Positions 9,075-18,484 are shown, numbered from the stretch's first letter. The stretch: DNA of 64,000 nucleotides from Paraburkholderia sp. BL25I1N1 (GCF_003002025.1 NZ_PVZB01000001.1:372001-436000), one strand, 5' to 3'. Numbers and translations are program-made. Notes: generated by a model from the letters alone, not told the origin.

Positions 9075-9217
9075 GGGACGCTCCTCCGGTTTTTGGCAAC
9101 GACGTTGTGGTACTGGCGGTTGCCTGCGCGAACGCTGCGCGCTGACAACCTGGTTTGCGATCTGCTGCGCGATGACGGCGGTCCGAATCGACTTCGACCT
9201 GGGTCGATTTGTGCCGC

Positions 9218-9240
9218 CTAAATCACTCCAGTTGATTTAG
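9218..9240. promoter_or_regulatory. Palindromic operator upstream of frcB
   Basis: CTAAATCA-N7-TGATTTAG is a perfect inverted repeat in an AT-rich island of otherwise GC-rich DNA. Position and shape fit the ROK repressor encoded at the end of the operon. Confidence 0.55.
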
Positions 9241-9521
9241 TACAGCAGGCGCGCCGACTTGCGTCAAGGAAATCATTGGCATGGAACGATTGCGCGCGAC
9301 ACGCAGCAAGCTGGCTGAATGCCTTATGTGGCGGGGCTTCGGCGGAATGGTGCGATGCGAGATCGAGCGTTCGGGCTTCGGGAAAGTCCTGGCTCGAATG
9401 AAGGCGAATTGAAAGCTGAATGCGGTCTTCCCGACGCCAAATCGTTGGCGTCGCGAGGGTATTCAGCGAACCCTGAGGTGCGCGAATATCGCGGTTATCA
9501 CGATGTCCATGACGAATCGGC
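9241..9521. other. Intergenic stretch with one hairpin
   Basis: Together with the frc promoter region this is about 450 bp without a convincing gene. It holds a perfect 8-bp hairpin, GACGCCAA-atcg-TTGGCGTC (9433-9452), downstream of ycgR, which could end that transcript although no T-tract follows. A 68-codon frame at 9319-9525 has no Shine-Dalgarno or recognisable sequence and I do not count it. Confidence 0.4.
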
Positions 9522-10298
9522 CTAACGGCGCGGTGCGAGTGCTTGCCGCCTCGTTTCGAGTTGCGTGACGACGCGTTGCAAGGTCCGCTCGGCAGGGCCT
9601 GGCGTCGCGACGAACTTGCAGCCGATCACAAAACGCTGGTCGCCCTTCGCCGTGGTCACCTGTCGTGGCGCGACGATTTCCAGATCGAGTCGCAGCATGC
9701 CGAAGCTGCCGAGTTGCAGTGCGACGCCGCGCAGTACCGTGCCGCGTTCGAGCGAACCGAAGCGTTCGTCGGCGGTCTTTACGGCGATGCCGCCCAGCGA
9801 GAGATCCTGCAACTCCAGCCGGAACGAGCCGCCATCCGCATATTGGCCGCTTGCGATGTACGGGTCGAGCACGGGCGTTTGCACGCGGAAGAATTCGCGG
9901 CGTTGAATGTAGTAGATCAACGCAGGGAAGGGCGCTTCGAAAGCCGGCAAACCGTCGAACTGAGTCGGCGTGGCATCGAACGTCGTGAACTCGGTGCGAA
10001 TGCCGCTGGGCAGGCTGCGGAACGTGAGTTGCCGGGCCGCGGGTAAGGCCTCGTTGTCATCGGCCGCGCTGCCGGCATCGAAGACAAAGCGCGCATTGCG
10101 CGAGTCGACATCGAGTATCTGCGTGACGATTTGCCGGCCACCGAACTCGATCGTGACGAAGTCCTGTCGGGCCATGAGTTGACGCAGACACACGGCGATT
10201 TGCAAAGGGTGGCGCTGCGCGAAGTTCGAGTCGGCGTGGAGGGTGTGTTCGGCGACGTCAGCGTCCAGCGAGAGATCGGCAATCATTCGAATATCCAT
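9522..10298 (-). CDS. ycgR: Flagellar brake protein YcgR (c-di-GMP receptor)
   Basis: A 258-residue cytoplasmic protein with an N-terminal YcgR-N (PilZN) domain (about 25-125) and a C-terminal PilZ domain (about 130-250). The c-di-GMP contacts are visible: R134xxxR138 in QRREFFRV and D165-L-S-L-G-G170. When loaded with c-di-GMP, YcgR-type proteins bind the flagellar rotor or stator (FliG, FliM, MotA) and slow swimming. It stands alone here, with its own promoter region on the right. It is worth noting that a second, unusual rotor/stator gene set lies 10 kb away. Confidence 0.9.
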   Translation of the reverse strand: MDIRMIADLSLDADVAEHTLHADSNFAQRHPLQIAVCLRQLMARQDFVTIEFGGRQIVTQILDVDSRNARFVFDAGSAADDNEALPAARQLTFRSLPSGIRTEFTTFDATPTQFDGLPAFEAPFPALIYYIQRREFFRVQTPVLDPYIASGQYADGGSFRLELQDLSLGGIAVKTADERFGSLERGTVLRGVALQLGSFGMLRLDLEIVAPRQVTTAKGDQRFVIGCKFVATPGPAERTLQRVVTQLETRRQALAPRR

Positions 10299-10489
10299 GC
10301 GTGTTATGGCCTTGGCCCGGCCGGTTGGCGAGCGCGGACGGCCTCTGGGTCGTCGCGGTGCTCGGCCTTTCCCTGTTTAATTGCAGGGACCGTGCCAACT
10401 GCATGGATCGGTGGATGAATGCGCTGCGCTTGCGGCGGCGCCGCTTCTGGCGGGCGTTTGCGGGTACCGCGTGAGGAACACGGCGGGTG

Positions 10490-10509
10490 CGTAGCGAGGG
10501 TTCGCTACG
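10490..10509 (-). terminator. Hairpin after the LacI gene
   Basis: CGTAGCGA-gggt-TCGCTACG forms an 8-bp stem 29 bp past the stop codon of the LacI-family gene. No clear T-tract, so it is a weak terminator candidate. Confidence 0.4.
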
Positions 10510-10537
10510 TAACGTCCGCGATGCTGTTACGGCCACA

Positions 10538-11569
10538 TCAGCGCGAACGCGGTACGCCCGTGGATGCGCGCACAACCAGTTCGGGCGGCGAGGCGATGCG
10601 CATCGGCACGCCGGCCGTTGGGCGACCCGCCTGTCCATACGACGACTCGATCAACTCACGTAACAGCGATACCGCGAGCCCGGCGACTTCGACCGTCGGC
10701 ACGGCGACCGTCGTCAACGCGGGACGCGACTCGCGCGCGAGTTGAATGTCGGTGATGCCGATCACGGACAGGTCCGCCGGCACGTTCAGGCCGAGGTCGG
10801 CGGCGGCGTGCATCGCGCCGAGCGCGGGCAGGTCGTTGGTCACGAAGATCGCGGTGAGCTTCGGATCGCTTTCGAGCAGCGCGCGTGCCGCTTCGTAACC
10901 GCCCTGGATCGTATCCGCCGCATGTTTGACGCGACCTTTCGGTGCGCCGGCGGCGCGCAGCGCATCGACGAAACCTTCGTAACGGGCCGCATGAATGCCC
11001 GAGGCCTTGCTGCCGACAATCGCGCCGATCCGCCGATGGCCGAGTTCCAGCAAATGCGCGCCCGCCAGTTCACCCGCACGCCGGAAATCGACGGCGACGC
11101 ACGGCAGGCCCGGCGGCTCGTTAGGCCGTTCCCACATGCAAAGCACGACCGGTGTGCCGCGCGCTTCGGTCGTATGAAGATCGGCGAAATCGAGGTTCGC
11201 GTTCGTCACGAGCACGCCTTCGGAGAGCGTGCCGGCGATCTGGTCGAGATACGCGCGGCCGGTGTGCGGATCTTCGTTCGTATTGCAGATGATCACGAAG
11301 TGGCCGCTCGTGCGCGCCGCGCGTTCCACGGCGAGCGCGAACTCCGGATAGAACGGATTGGCGATGCTCGACACCATCAATGCGAGCGTCGGCGCGCGAC
11401 CTTCGGCGAGGGCGCGAGCGGCGAGATGCGGGCGGTAGCCGAGCGCTTCGACGGCTTCGAGCACGCGCTGTCGGGTGGTCGCGCCGACCCGGCCGCGATT
11501 GCGCAGCACGTTGGACACGGTGGCCGGAGTGACACCGGCATGACGCGCGACTTCGCTGAGTGTGGGCAT
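10538..11569 (-). CDS. LacI-family repressor of the beta-galactosidase/ABC operon
   Basis: A 343-residue protein of standard LacI length. The helix-turn-helix is at residues 3-22 (LSEVARHAGVTPATVSNVL), the hinge helix near YRPHLAARALAEG, and a periplasmic-binding-like sensor domain follows (LALMVSSIANPFYPEFA, NDLPALGAMHAA). It is divergent from the galactoside operon, with a perfect 16-bp palindrome in the shared promoter region, so it almost certainly controls that operon and itself. The inducer is probably a galactoside or its breakdown product. Confidence 0.92.
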   Translation of the reverse strand: MPTLSEVARHAGVTPATVSNVLRNRGRVGATTRQRVLEAVEALGYRPHLAARALAEGRAPTLALMVSSIANPFYPEFALAVERAARTSGHFVIICNTNEDPHTGRAYLDQIAGTLSEGVLVTNANLDFADLHTTEARGTPVVLCMWERPNEPPGLPCVAVDFRRAGELAGAHLLELGHRRIGAIVGSKASGIHAARYEGFVDALRAAGAPKGRVKHAADTIQGGYEAARALLESDPKLTAIFVTNDLPALGAMHAAADLGLNVPADLSVIGITDIQLARESRPALTTVAVPTVEVAGLAVSLLRELIESSYGQAGRPTAGVPMRIASPPELVVRASTGVPRSR

Positions 11570-11711
11570 GATATTTTCATTATTTGGGATGGCTGCCCGA
11601 CATTTGCATCACGCGCCGAGGCGCGGCACCATCTGTCGCACAGACAAAACGAACTCGGAGACAGGCAAGGCGCAAAACGATCCCAAGCGATCGATTTTTT
11701 TCGGCCTTGCT

Positions 11712-11727
11712 GATTAAGCGCTTAATC
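11712..11727. promoter_or_regulatory. LacI-family operator
   Basis: GATTAAGCGCTTAATC is a perfect 16-bp palindrome with a central GC step, the standard LacI/GalR operator form. It lies 38 bp before the ATPase gene start. A related half-site, GATTAAATC, follows at 11742. Confidence 0.75.
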
Positions 11728-11764
11728 TCCGACTTCGAGCCGATTAAATCACGGAGTCGATGCA

Positions 11765-12919
11765 ATGGCGAGCATTTCGTTAAGAGGCGTGCAGAAGGCG
11801 TATGGCGACGGCGCGCCGGTGATCCGCGACGTGGATCTCGAGATCGGCGAGAACGAGTTCTGCGTGTTTCTCGGTCCGTCCGGTTGCGGCAAGTCCACCT
11901 TGCTGCGCATGATCGCCGGACTCGAAGACCTCACGGACGGCGACCTCTCGATCGGCGGCAAACTCATGAACGACGTGCCGGCCGCGCAACGCGGCGTGGC
12001 GATGGTGTTCCAGAGCTACGCGCTGTTTCCGCACATGAGCGTGTTCGAGAACATGGCGTTCGGCCTGAAGCTCGCTAAAACCCCGAAGGATGAAATCGAC
12101 CGCAAGGTGCGCGAAGCCGCGCGCATCCTGCAACTGGAAGCGCTGCTCGAACGCAAGCCGAAGGCGTTGTCGGGCGGCCAGCGGCAGCGGGTGGCGATTG
12201 GCCGCGCGATCGTGCGCGAGCCCGGCGTGTTTCTGTTCGACGAGCCGCTGTCCAATCTCGACGCCACGCTGCGTGGTCAGACTCGCATCGAAATCGCGCG
12301 TCTGCACAAGCAGTTTGCCAAAGCCAGCGTGGTCTACGTGACGCACGACCAGATCGAGGCGATGACGCTCGCCGACAAGATCGTGCTGCTGCATGCCGGC
12401 AAGGACACCGAGCGCTACGGCAGCATCGCGCAGATCGGCGCGCCGCTCGAGTTGTACCACCGTCCGAAGAGCCGCTTCGTCGCGGGTTTCATCGGCTCGC
12501 CGCGCATGAATTTTCTGCCGGGAAGAGTGGCCTCGGTCGATGCGCAAGGCGTCAGCGTCACGCTCGATCACACGCATGAAACCATGCGGGTGCCGGTGAG
12601 CGGCGCGGGGCTGCAAACCTCGCAAGCGGTCACGCTCGGCGTGCGCCCTGAACACCTGGAATTCGTCGATCCGTCTTCCGTCGCACCGGACGACGCGGTG
12701 CTGACACGCACCGTATCGCTCGTCGAACAACTCGGCGAACACAGCTATGTCCACCTCGATCAGCCCGGCGGCGCCGCGCTGATCGCCAAAGCGCCGGGCA
12801 ATACACGCCTCGTGCCCGGCGAGCGCGCGAGCTTGCGCGTGCCCCGTTCCGCCTGCCACTTATTTACCGAAGACGGCTTTGCCGCCGCTTCGCTGGAATC
12901 CGTCGAACACTACGCATAG
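11765..12919 (+). CDS. ABC transporter ATP-binding protein (MalK/UgpC type)
   Basis: A 384-residue ATPase of the CUT1 family. Walker A GPSGCGKST is at 37-45, the signature LSGGQRQR near 137, Walker B FLFDEPLSNLD near 158 and the switch histidine in VTHDQ. After about residue 240 there is a TOBE/OB-fold regulatory domain (FIGSPRMNFLPG), as in MalK, UgpC and MsmK. It drives the two permeases encoded downstream. It is first in the operon and only 11 bp from the GH42 gene. The energy subunit leading the operon is an unusual but known order in Burkholderiales. Confidence 0.92.
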   Translation: MASISLRGVQKAYGDGAPVIRDVDLEIGENEFCVFLGPSGCGKSTLLRMIAGLEDLTDGDLSIGGKLMNDVPAAQRGVAMVFQSYALFPHMSVFENMAFGLKLAKTPKDEIDRKVREAARILQLEALLERKPKALSGGQRQRVAIGRAIVREPGVFLFDEPLSNLDATLRGQTRIEIARLHKQFAKASVVYVTHDQIEAMTLADKIVLLHAGKDTERYGSIAQIGAPLELYHRPKSRFVAGFIGSPRMNFLPGRVASVDAQGVSVTLDHTHETMRVPVSGAGLQTSQAVTLGVRPEHLEFVDPSSVAPDDAVLTRTVSLVEQLGEHSYVHLDQPGGAALIAKAPGNTRLVPGERASLRVPRSACHLFTEDGFAAASLESVEHYA

Positions 12920-12930
12920 AGGACATTCGG

Positions 12931-14916
12931 ATGCGCCTTGGAGTCTGTTATTACCCGGAACACTGGCCGGAGTCGATGTGGGAAGACGACGCTCGCCGGA
13001 TGAAAGCCCTCGGCATCGAACAGGTGCGGATCGCCGAATTTGCCTGGAGCCGGATCGAACCGACGCCGGGCGAATACGATTGGGGCTGGCTCGACCGTTC
13101 GATCGACGTGCTCGGCGCGGCCGGCCTGCAAGTGGTGATGTGCACGCCGACCGCGACGCCGCCCAAGTGGTTGATCGACCGCCATCCGGACATTCTGCCG
13201 GTCGGCGCCGATGGGCGCCCGCGTGCGTTCGGCTCGCGACGCCATTACGACTTCTCGTCGCCGTCGTATTTCGCCGCGTCGCAGAAAATTTGCACGGCGG
13301 TGGCCGAGCGGTACGGCAAGCATCCGGCTGTCGCCTACTGGCAAACCGATAATGAGTTCGGCTGCCACCACACGGTGGTCAGTTATTCGCCGGCGGCAGT
13401 GGGTCGCTTTCGCGAGTGGCTCAAAGCGCGCTATCACACCATCGACGCGTTGAACCGCGCATGGGGCACGGTGTTCTGGAGCATGGAGTACCGCAGCTTC
13501 GACGAGATCGACGCGCCGGTGGCGACCGTGACGGAAGCGCATCCTTCGCATCGCCTCGACTACCGGCGTTTCGCCTCCGACGAAGTGGCGCGCTATAACC
13601 GCATGCAGGTCGAGATCATCCGCGCGCATTCGCCGGGGCGGCCGGTTGCGCACAACTTCATGCAACTCTTCACCGAGTTCGATCACTACAAGGTCGCCGC
13701 CGATCTCGACGTGGCGACGTGGGACAGTTACCCGCTCGGCGCGCTCGAAGAGCAATGGTTCGCGCCGGAGGTGAAAGCGCGTTGGCTGCGTAGCGGGCAC
13801 CCGGACTTCGCGTCGTTCAATCACGATGTTTATCGTGGCATGTCGAAGCTGCCGTTCTGGGTGATGGAGCAGCAGCCGGGTCCGGTGAACTGGGCGCTGT
13901 GGAATCCCGCGCCGTTGCCGGGCATGGTAAGGCTGTGGAGCTGGGAGGCGTTTGCGCATGGCGCGGGCTGCGTGTCGTATTTCCGCTGGCGTCAGGCGCC
14001 GTTCGCGCAGGAACAGATGCATGCGGGACTGAATACGCCGGACAACCGCCTGGACGTGGGCGGCAACGAAGCGTCGCAAGTTGCCGGCGAGATTCGCACG
14101 GTGCTCGCGGCGAATGCCGACGCCAATGCTACGGTTCGTTCGAAAGTCGCGCTCGTCTACGATTACGAGGCGAAGTGGCTGTTCGAGATTCATCCGCAGG
14201 GCGCGGATTTTCACTATCCGCGCTTCGCCTTCGAGTATTACTCGGCGCTGCGCGCGCTCGGGCTCGACGTGGATATCGTGCCGGTGGATGCGCCGCTCGA
14301 CGGCTACAGCCTGATCGTCGTGCCGCCGTTGCCGGTCGTGCCCGAGGCGTTTGCGGAGCGTCTGGCGAGTTCGGGTGCGCAGGTCGTGCTCGGTCCTCGC
14401 ACGGGTTCGAAGACTGAAGATCTGCAGATTCCCGCGAATCTGCCGCCCGGCGCGCTGACTTCGGTGTTGCCGTTGCGCGTGTGGCGTGTCGAATCGATGC
14501 GGCCGAACGTGACCGAAGCAGTGCGGCTCGTCGACGGCGAAGGGGCTGGCGGAGAAGACGGTTTCGCCCGTCACTGGCGTGATTTCATCGACACCGATGC
14601 GGCGCAAGCGCTCGACGTGCGCGCCCGGTTCGCGGACGGCCATCCCGCGTATGTACACGGCGGCGCGTTCCACTACCTGGCGAGTCTGTTCGACGACGCG
14701 TTCACGGCACGTCTGTTCACGCGCATCGCGAAGGAAGCGGGACTCGAAACGACGCCGCTCGGCGAAGGCGTGCGAGTGAGCCGCCGCGGCGCGCTGACCT
14801 ACGTGTTCAACTACGGCGACGAAACGCACACGCTCACCGGCGTAGCCGACGACGCCTTCGTGTTCGGTTCGCACGCGATCGAACCGCAGGGCGTGGCCAT
14901 CTATCGAACCCAATGA
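12931..14916 (+). CDS. Beta-galactosidase, glycoside hydrolase family 42
   Basis: A 661-residue cytoplasmic enzyme of full GH42 length with no signal peptide. The TIM barrel occupies about residues 1-390 with the acid/base E142 in TDNEFGCH and the nucleophile E313 in FWVMEQQPG. A class-I-amidotransferase-like trimerisation domain (about 395-600) and a small C-terminal beta domain follow. It hydrolyses terminal beta-galactosyl residues of short galactosides brought in by the ABC transporter of the same operon. Plant galacto-oligosaccharides are more likely substrates than lactose, given the family. Shine-Dalgarno AGAGGA precedes the ATG. Confidence 0.93.
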   Translation: MRLGVCYYPEHWPESMWEDDARRMKALGIEQVRIAEFAWSRIEPTPGEYDWGWLDRSIDVLGAAGLQVVMCTPTATPPKWLIDRHPDILPVGADGRPRAFGSRRHYDFSSPSYFAASQKICTAVAERYGKHPAVAYWQTDNEFGCHHTVVSYSPAAVGRFREWLKARYHTIDALNRAWGTVFWSMEYRSFDEIDAPVATVTEAHPSHRLDYRRFASDEVARYNRMQVEIIRAHSPGRPVAHNFMQLFTEFDHYKVAADLDVATWDSYPLGALEEQWFAPEVKARWLRSGHPDFASFNHDVYRGMSKLPFWVMEQQPGPVNWALWNPAPLPGMVRLWSWEAFAHGAGCVSYFRWRQAPFAQEQMHAGLNTPDNRLDVGGNEASQVAGEIRTVLAANADANATVRSKVALVYDYEAKWLFEIHPQGADFHYPRFAFEYYSALRALGLDVDIVPVDAPLDGYSLIVVPPLPVVPEAFAERLASSGAQVVLGPRTGSKTEDLQIPANLPPGALTSVLPLRVWRVESMRPNVTEAVRLVDGEGAGGEDGFARHWRDFIDTDAAQALDVRARFADGHPAYVHGGAFHYLASLFDDAFTARLFTRIAKEAGLETTPLGEGVRVSRRGALTYVFNYGDETHTLTGVADDAFVFGSHAIEPQGVAIYRTQ

Positions 14917-15003
14917 CGGCCTGATGCACCGACGCAGTGTCCGATGAAATTCCACGCAGTAACGACAACGACGCAAAATCAAGGAATCAAGGAGACAGGC
15001 AAC

Positions 15004-16257
15004 ATGAAAATGAAACCACGCAAGATTCTGTTGGCACTCGCGCTGGCCGCCGCGGCGGTGGGGACGTCAGCGATCAGCACGGCGCAGGCCGGTACGCTTA
15101 CCGCCAACATCGCGTTCAAGGGCGCGAGCCAGCGCGCGGTCTGGCAGTCGGTCATCGACGACTTCAAGAAGGCGCATCCCGGCATCGACGTGAAAGTGTC
15201 GTTCGTCGACGAAGAAGCGTACAAGGTGCAATTGCCCGGCTGGCTGACCACGGTCGCGCCCGACATCGTCAACTGGCATGATGGCGAACGCATGGCCTAT
15301 TACGCGCAGCGCGGCCTGTTCGAAGACCTGAGCGGCGACTGGGCGAAGAACGGCTGGAACGACATGTATGCGTCGACCAAAGAGGCTTCGTCGTATAAGG
15401 GCAAGCAGTATGCCGCGCCGACCGTGTACTACTCGTGGGGCATGTTCTATCGCAAGGATCTGTTCCAGAAGGTCGGCATTAACGGCGAGCCGAAAACATG
15501 GGATCAGTTTCTCGAGGACTGCAAGAAGCTGAAGGCCGCCGGCATCGCGCCGATCGCCGTGGCGGGCCGTGACTCGTGGACGCTCGCAGGTTGGTTCGAT
15601 TATCTGGACCTGCGTTTGAACGGTAACGCGTTCCATCAGAAGCTGATGGCGGGCGAGATTCCATACACCGATCCACGCGTGAAGAAGGTTTACACGACGT
15701 GGAAGCAATTGATCGATGCAGGCTATTTCATCGACAACTCGCTCTCCTACGATCTCGATTCGGTGCAGCCGTTCCTGTTCCAGGGCAAGGCCGCGATGAT
15801 GCTGATGGGCACGTTCATCACCGCGGGTTTCCCGCCGAACGTGAAGCCGGAAATGGGCTACTTCCAGTTCCCGATCATCGACGCAAAGGTGCCGACTGCT
15901 GAAGACGGCCCGGTGGAATCGCTGCATATTCCGTCGAAGGCGAAGAACAAGGCGGATGCACATACGTTCCTCGCGTTCGTCGAGACGCCGGAAATCGGCG
16001 CGAAGCTGGCGACTGGACTCGGCTCGCTGTCGGCGAACAGCAAGTCGCCGGAACCGGAAGATCCGATCTCCAAGATCGGCTTCCAGATTCTTGCGAACAC
16101 CAAGGGCGGCATCGCGCAGTTCTATGATCGCGACATGACCAAGGAAATGGCCGACGAAGGCATGAAGGGGATGCAGCAGTTCATCTCCGACCCCACGAAG
16201 CTAGACGACGTGCTTGCGCAACTTGAGCAGACGCGCAAGCGGATCTACAAGAAGTGA
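15004..16257 (+). CDS. Extracellular sugar-binding protein of ABC transporter
   Basis: 417 residues with a signal peptide (MKMKPRKILLALALAAAAVG, cleavage near AQAG) and a family 1 (MalE-like) solute-binding fold. Features include WHDGERMAYYAQRGLFEDL and YSWGMFYRKDLFQK. I chose this ATG because AAGGAGA lies 8-10 nt upstream; an in-frame ATG 60 bp earlier would add residues before the signal peptide and is unlikely. It should bind galactosides or oligosaccharides in the periplasm for the two permeases downstream. Confidence 0.9.
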   Translation: MKMKPRKILLALALAAAAVGTSAISTAQAGTLTANIAFKGASQRAVWQSVIDDFKKAHPGIDVKVSFVDEEAYKVQLPGWLTTVAPDIVNWHDGERMAYYAQRGLFEDLSGDWAKNGWNDMYASTKEASSYKGKQYAAPTVYYSWGMFYRKDLFQKVGINGEPKTWDQFLEDCKKLKAAGIAPIAVAGRDSWTLAGWFDYLDLRLNGNAFHQKLMAGEIPYTDPRVKKVYTTWKQLIDAGYFIDNSLSYDLDSVQPFLFQGKAAMMLMGTFITAGFPPNVKPEMGYFQFPIIDAKVPTAEDGPVESLHIPSKAKNKADAHTFLAFVETPEIGAKLATGLGSLSANSKSPEPEDPISKIGFQILANTKGGIAQFYDRDMTKEMADEGMKGMQQFISDPTKLDDVLAQLEQTRKRIYKK

Positions 16258-16329
16258 GCGGCGGCGGCCGTCAGGCCGCCTTCCGTTGCGTTGAGTTGCA
16301 TATCGGATCGGAGTAAGTGCTTTGCATGG

Positions 16330-16393
16330 GACTGGAGTAACGCGCTAAAGCGCGAACTCCAGTCGACAGCTAAAGCGCCGACTCTGGTCGACA
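16330..16393 (+). repeat. Hairpin plus 25-bp tandem repeat between binding protein and permease genes
   Basis: GACTGGAGT-aa-CGCGC-TAAA-GCGCG-a-ACTCCAGTC (16330-16364) folds into a long hairpin. Its right half overlaps the first of two 25-bp direct repeats (16344-16368 and 16369-16393), which differ at only four positions. The second copy runs into the Shine-Dalgarno of the next gene. Confidence 0.7.
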
Positions 16394-16404
16394 GGAGAAC
16401 GATT

Positions 16405-17382
16405 GTGTCGCATTCCGTCACCCGCCACACTGTCGGCGGTCATGCTGAACCCGGCGGCCCGGGGTTGCCTGCGCCGGGCGGCGCCGTGCGCGGCGGCAAG
16501 CCGGCCAGTTCGCGGCGGCGCGGGCCGTCGCCCACCGCGCGCCGGCAGCGGCGCGCTGCTTTTCTGTTCCTCGCGCCGGCCTGCGTGATGGTGGCCATCT
16601 ACGTGGTGTGGCCGATCCTCTCCACCATTCGCCTGAGCTTTTTCAACTGGGATGGGATGAGTGAGCCGTCTTTCGTCGGACTCGCGAACTACGTCGAGTT
16701 GTTTCATGCGCAGACGTTCTATACGGCGCTCAAGAACAACGTCATCTGGCTGCTGCTGTTCCTGCTCGCTCCACCGATGGGACTCGCCGTCGCGCTGTAT
16801 CTGAATCAGGCGGTGGCCGGCATCCGTATCGTCAAATCGCTATTCTTCGCGCCGTTCGTGTTGTCGGGCGTGGTGGTCGGCTTGATCTTCTCGTGGTTTT
16901 ACGACCCGACCTTCGGCCTGCTCGCGATGATTCTCGGCCACGGCGTGCCGGTGCTCGGCGACCCGCGCTATGCGACGTTCGGGATCGTGTTCGCGGCACT
17001 GTGGCCGCAAACCGCCTATTGCATGATTCTCTATCTGACCGGGCTGACCTCGCTGAACGCCGAGCAGATCGAGGCCGCGCGCATGGAAGGCGCGCGCGGC
17101 TGGTCGATGCTGTGGCATGTGATCCTGCCGCAACTGCGGCCCACCACGTTCATGGCGATCGTCGTGACGATTATCGGCGCGCTGCGCAGTTTCGATCTGA
17201 TCTCGGTGATGACGAGCGGCGGTCCGTTCGAAAGCTCGACCGTGCTCGCGTATTACATGTACGACCAGGCGATCAAGTACTACCGCATCGGCTATTCGGC
17301 GGCGGTGGCGGTCGTGCTGTTCGCCATCATGCTGGTGTACATCGTCTATCACTTGCGGCGGATGCTGCGCGCCGAGCAATAA
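16405..17382 (+). CDS. Sugar ABC transporter permease (MalF/UgpA type)
   Basis: 325 residues if translation begins at the GTG that follows AGGAGA by 6 nt. A longer frame upstream would pass through the hairpin and tandem repeat and lacks a ribosome site. A basic, Gly/Pro-rich cytoplasmic N terminus of about 50 residues precedes six membrane segments. The permease EAA loop is visible as EAARMEGARGWSMLWHVILP. It pairs with the next gene product to form the membrane channel of the importer. Confidence 0.88.
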   Translation: MSHSVTRHTVGGHAEPGGPGLPAPGGAVRGGKPASSRRRGPSPTARRQRRAAFLFLAPACVMVAIYVVWPILSTIRLSFFNWDGMSEPSFVGLANYVELFHAQTFYTALKNNVIWLLLFLLAPPMGLAVALYLNQAVAGIRIVKSLFFAPFVLSGVVVGLIFSWFYDPTFGLLAMILGHGVPVLGDPRYATFGIVFAALWPQTAYCMILYLTGLTSLNAEQIEAARMEGARGWSMLWHVILPQLRPTTFMAIVVTIIGALRSFDLISVMTSGGPFESSTVLAYYMYDQAIKYYRIGYSAAVAVVLFAIMLVYIVYHLRRMLRAEQ

Positions 17383-17392
17383 GGAGCCGACC

Positions 17393-18244
17393 ATGTTTCC
17401 GATTCCCATCGACAAATGGAAGCCGGCCACTCGCCGCATCTACAAATTGACGCTGCCGGTCGCGCTGCTGATCTGGCTGCTGCCGATGATCGCCGTGCTC
17501 GTCACGTCCGTGCGTTCGACAGAAGAGCTGAGCGAGGGCAACTATTGGGGATGGCCGAAGCACTTCGCGATGTTTGATAACTATCGCGAGGCGCTGACCA
17601 CGTCGCCGATGCTGCATTACTTCTGGAACAGCGTGTTGATCACGGTGCCTGCCGTGGTGGGCTCGATTGCGTTGGCGGCGATGGCCGGCTTCGCTCTGGC
17701 GATCTACCGGTTCCGTGGCAATTCGACTTTGTTCGCGACATTCGTGGCAGGGAATTTCGTGCCGGTCCAGGTGTTGATGATTCCAGTGCGGGATTTGTCG
17801 TTGCAACTCGGGCTTTTCAATACCGTCAGTGCGCTGATTCTGTTTCATGTGTCGTTTCAGACCGGGTTTTGCGCACTATTTCTGCGCAACTTCATCAAGC
17901 AGCTGCCGTTCGAACTGGTCGAGGCGGCGCGCATCGAGGGCGCGAATGAATGGACGGTGTTCTTCAGGATAGTGCTGCCGTTGATCCGGCCGGCGCTCGC
18001 CGCATTGGCGATTCTCGTGTTCACGTTCGTCTGGAACGACTACTTCTGGGCGCTGTGTCTGACTCAAGGTGACGATGCCGCGCCGATTACCGTGGGCGTG
18101 GCCGCGTTGAAAGGGCAGTGGACCACGGCATGGAATCTTGTCTCGGCGGGATCGATTCTCGCGGCATTGCCTTCGGTGGCGATGTTCTTTGCGATGCAGA
18201 AGCATTTTGTCGCCGGGTTGACGTTCGGGGCTACGAAGGGTTGA
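17393..18244 (+). CDS. Sugar ABC transporter permease (MalG/UgpE type)
   Basis: 283 residues with six membrane segments and the EAA loop VEAARIEGANEWTVFFRIVLP. Its ATG is 10 bp after the previous stop codon with AAGGAG in front. It is the last gene of the galactoside operon and is followed by a terminator. Confidence 0.9.
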   Translation: MFPIPIDKWKPATRRIYKLTLPVALLIWLLPMIAVLVTSVRSTEELSEGNYWGWPKHFAMFDNYREALTTSPMLHYFWNSVLITVPAVVGSIALAAMAGFALAIYRFRGNSTLFATFVAGNFVPVQVLMIPVRDLSLQLGLFNTVSALILFHVSFQTGFCALFLRNFIKQLPFELVEAARIEGANEWTVFFRIVLPLIRPALAALAILVFTFVWNDYFWALCLTQGDDAAPITVGVAALKGQWTTAWNLVSAGSILAALPSVAMFFAMQKHFVAGLTFGATKG

Positions 18245-18273
18245 CGTGGTTGTGTGTCGTGTTGAGAAGGGTT

Positions 18274-18296
18274 GCCCGCGAAAGCGGACTTTTTTT
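18274..18296 (+). terminator. Rho-independent terminator of the galactoside operon
   Basis: CCGC-GAAA-GCGG, a GNRA-capped short stem, then AC and seven T. It lies 30 bp after the last permease. Confidence 0.65.
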
Positions 18297-18484
18297 CGCA
18301 GTGGTCAGTTCAATTTCGCTTGGGATATCTGTGCAGTGGCATGCTCCGCGCGATACGCAAAATCGATCTTCGTTTGAGGATCGAGCGCCCACGAGCACGG
18401 CACGCTAGAGCAGCGTGGCGGGCAGCGAGCGATTACCTGATTAAAAGAGCTCTTCGAATCGCTCGGGAGTCTCCACGCCCCAGT

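Noticed and set aside
9319..9525. 68-codon frame between frcB and ycgR
   Set aside because: No ribosome site, no hydrophobic or domain pattern, and it runs antisense into the ycgR end.
12910..14982. 690-codon open frame on the minus strand
   Set aside because: Antisense to the GH42 beta-galactosidase with its catalytic residues in place.
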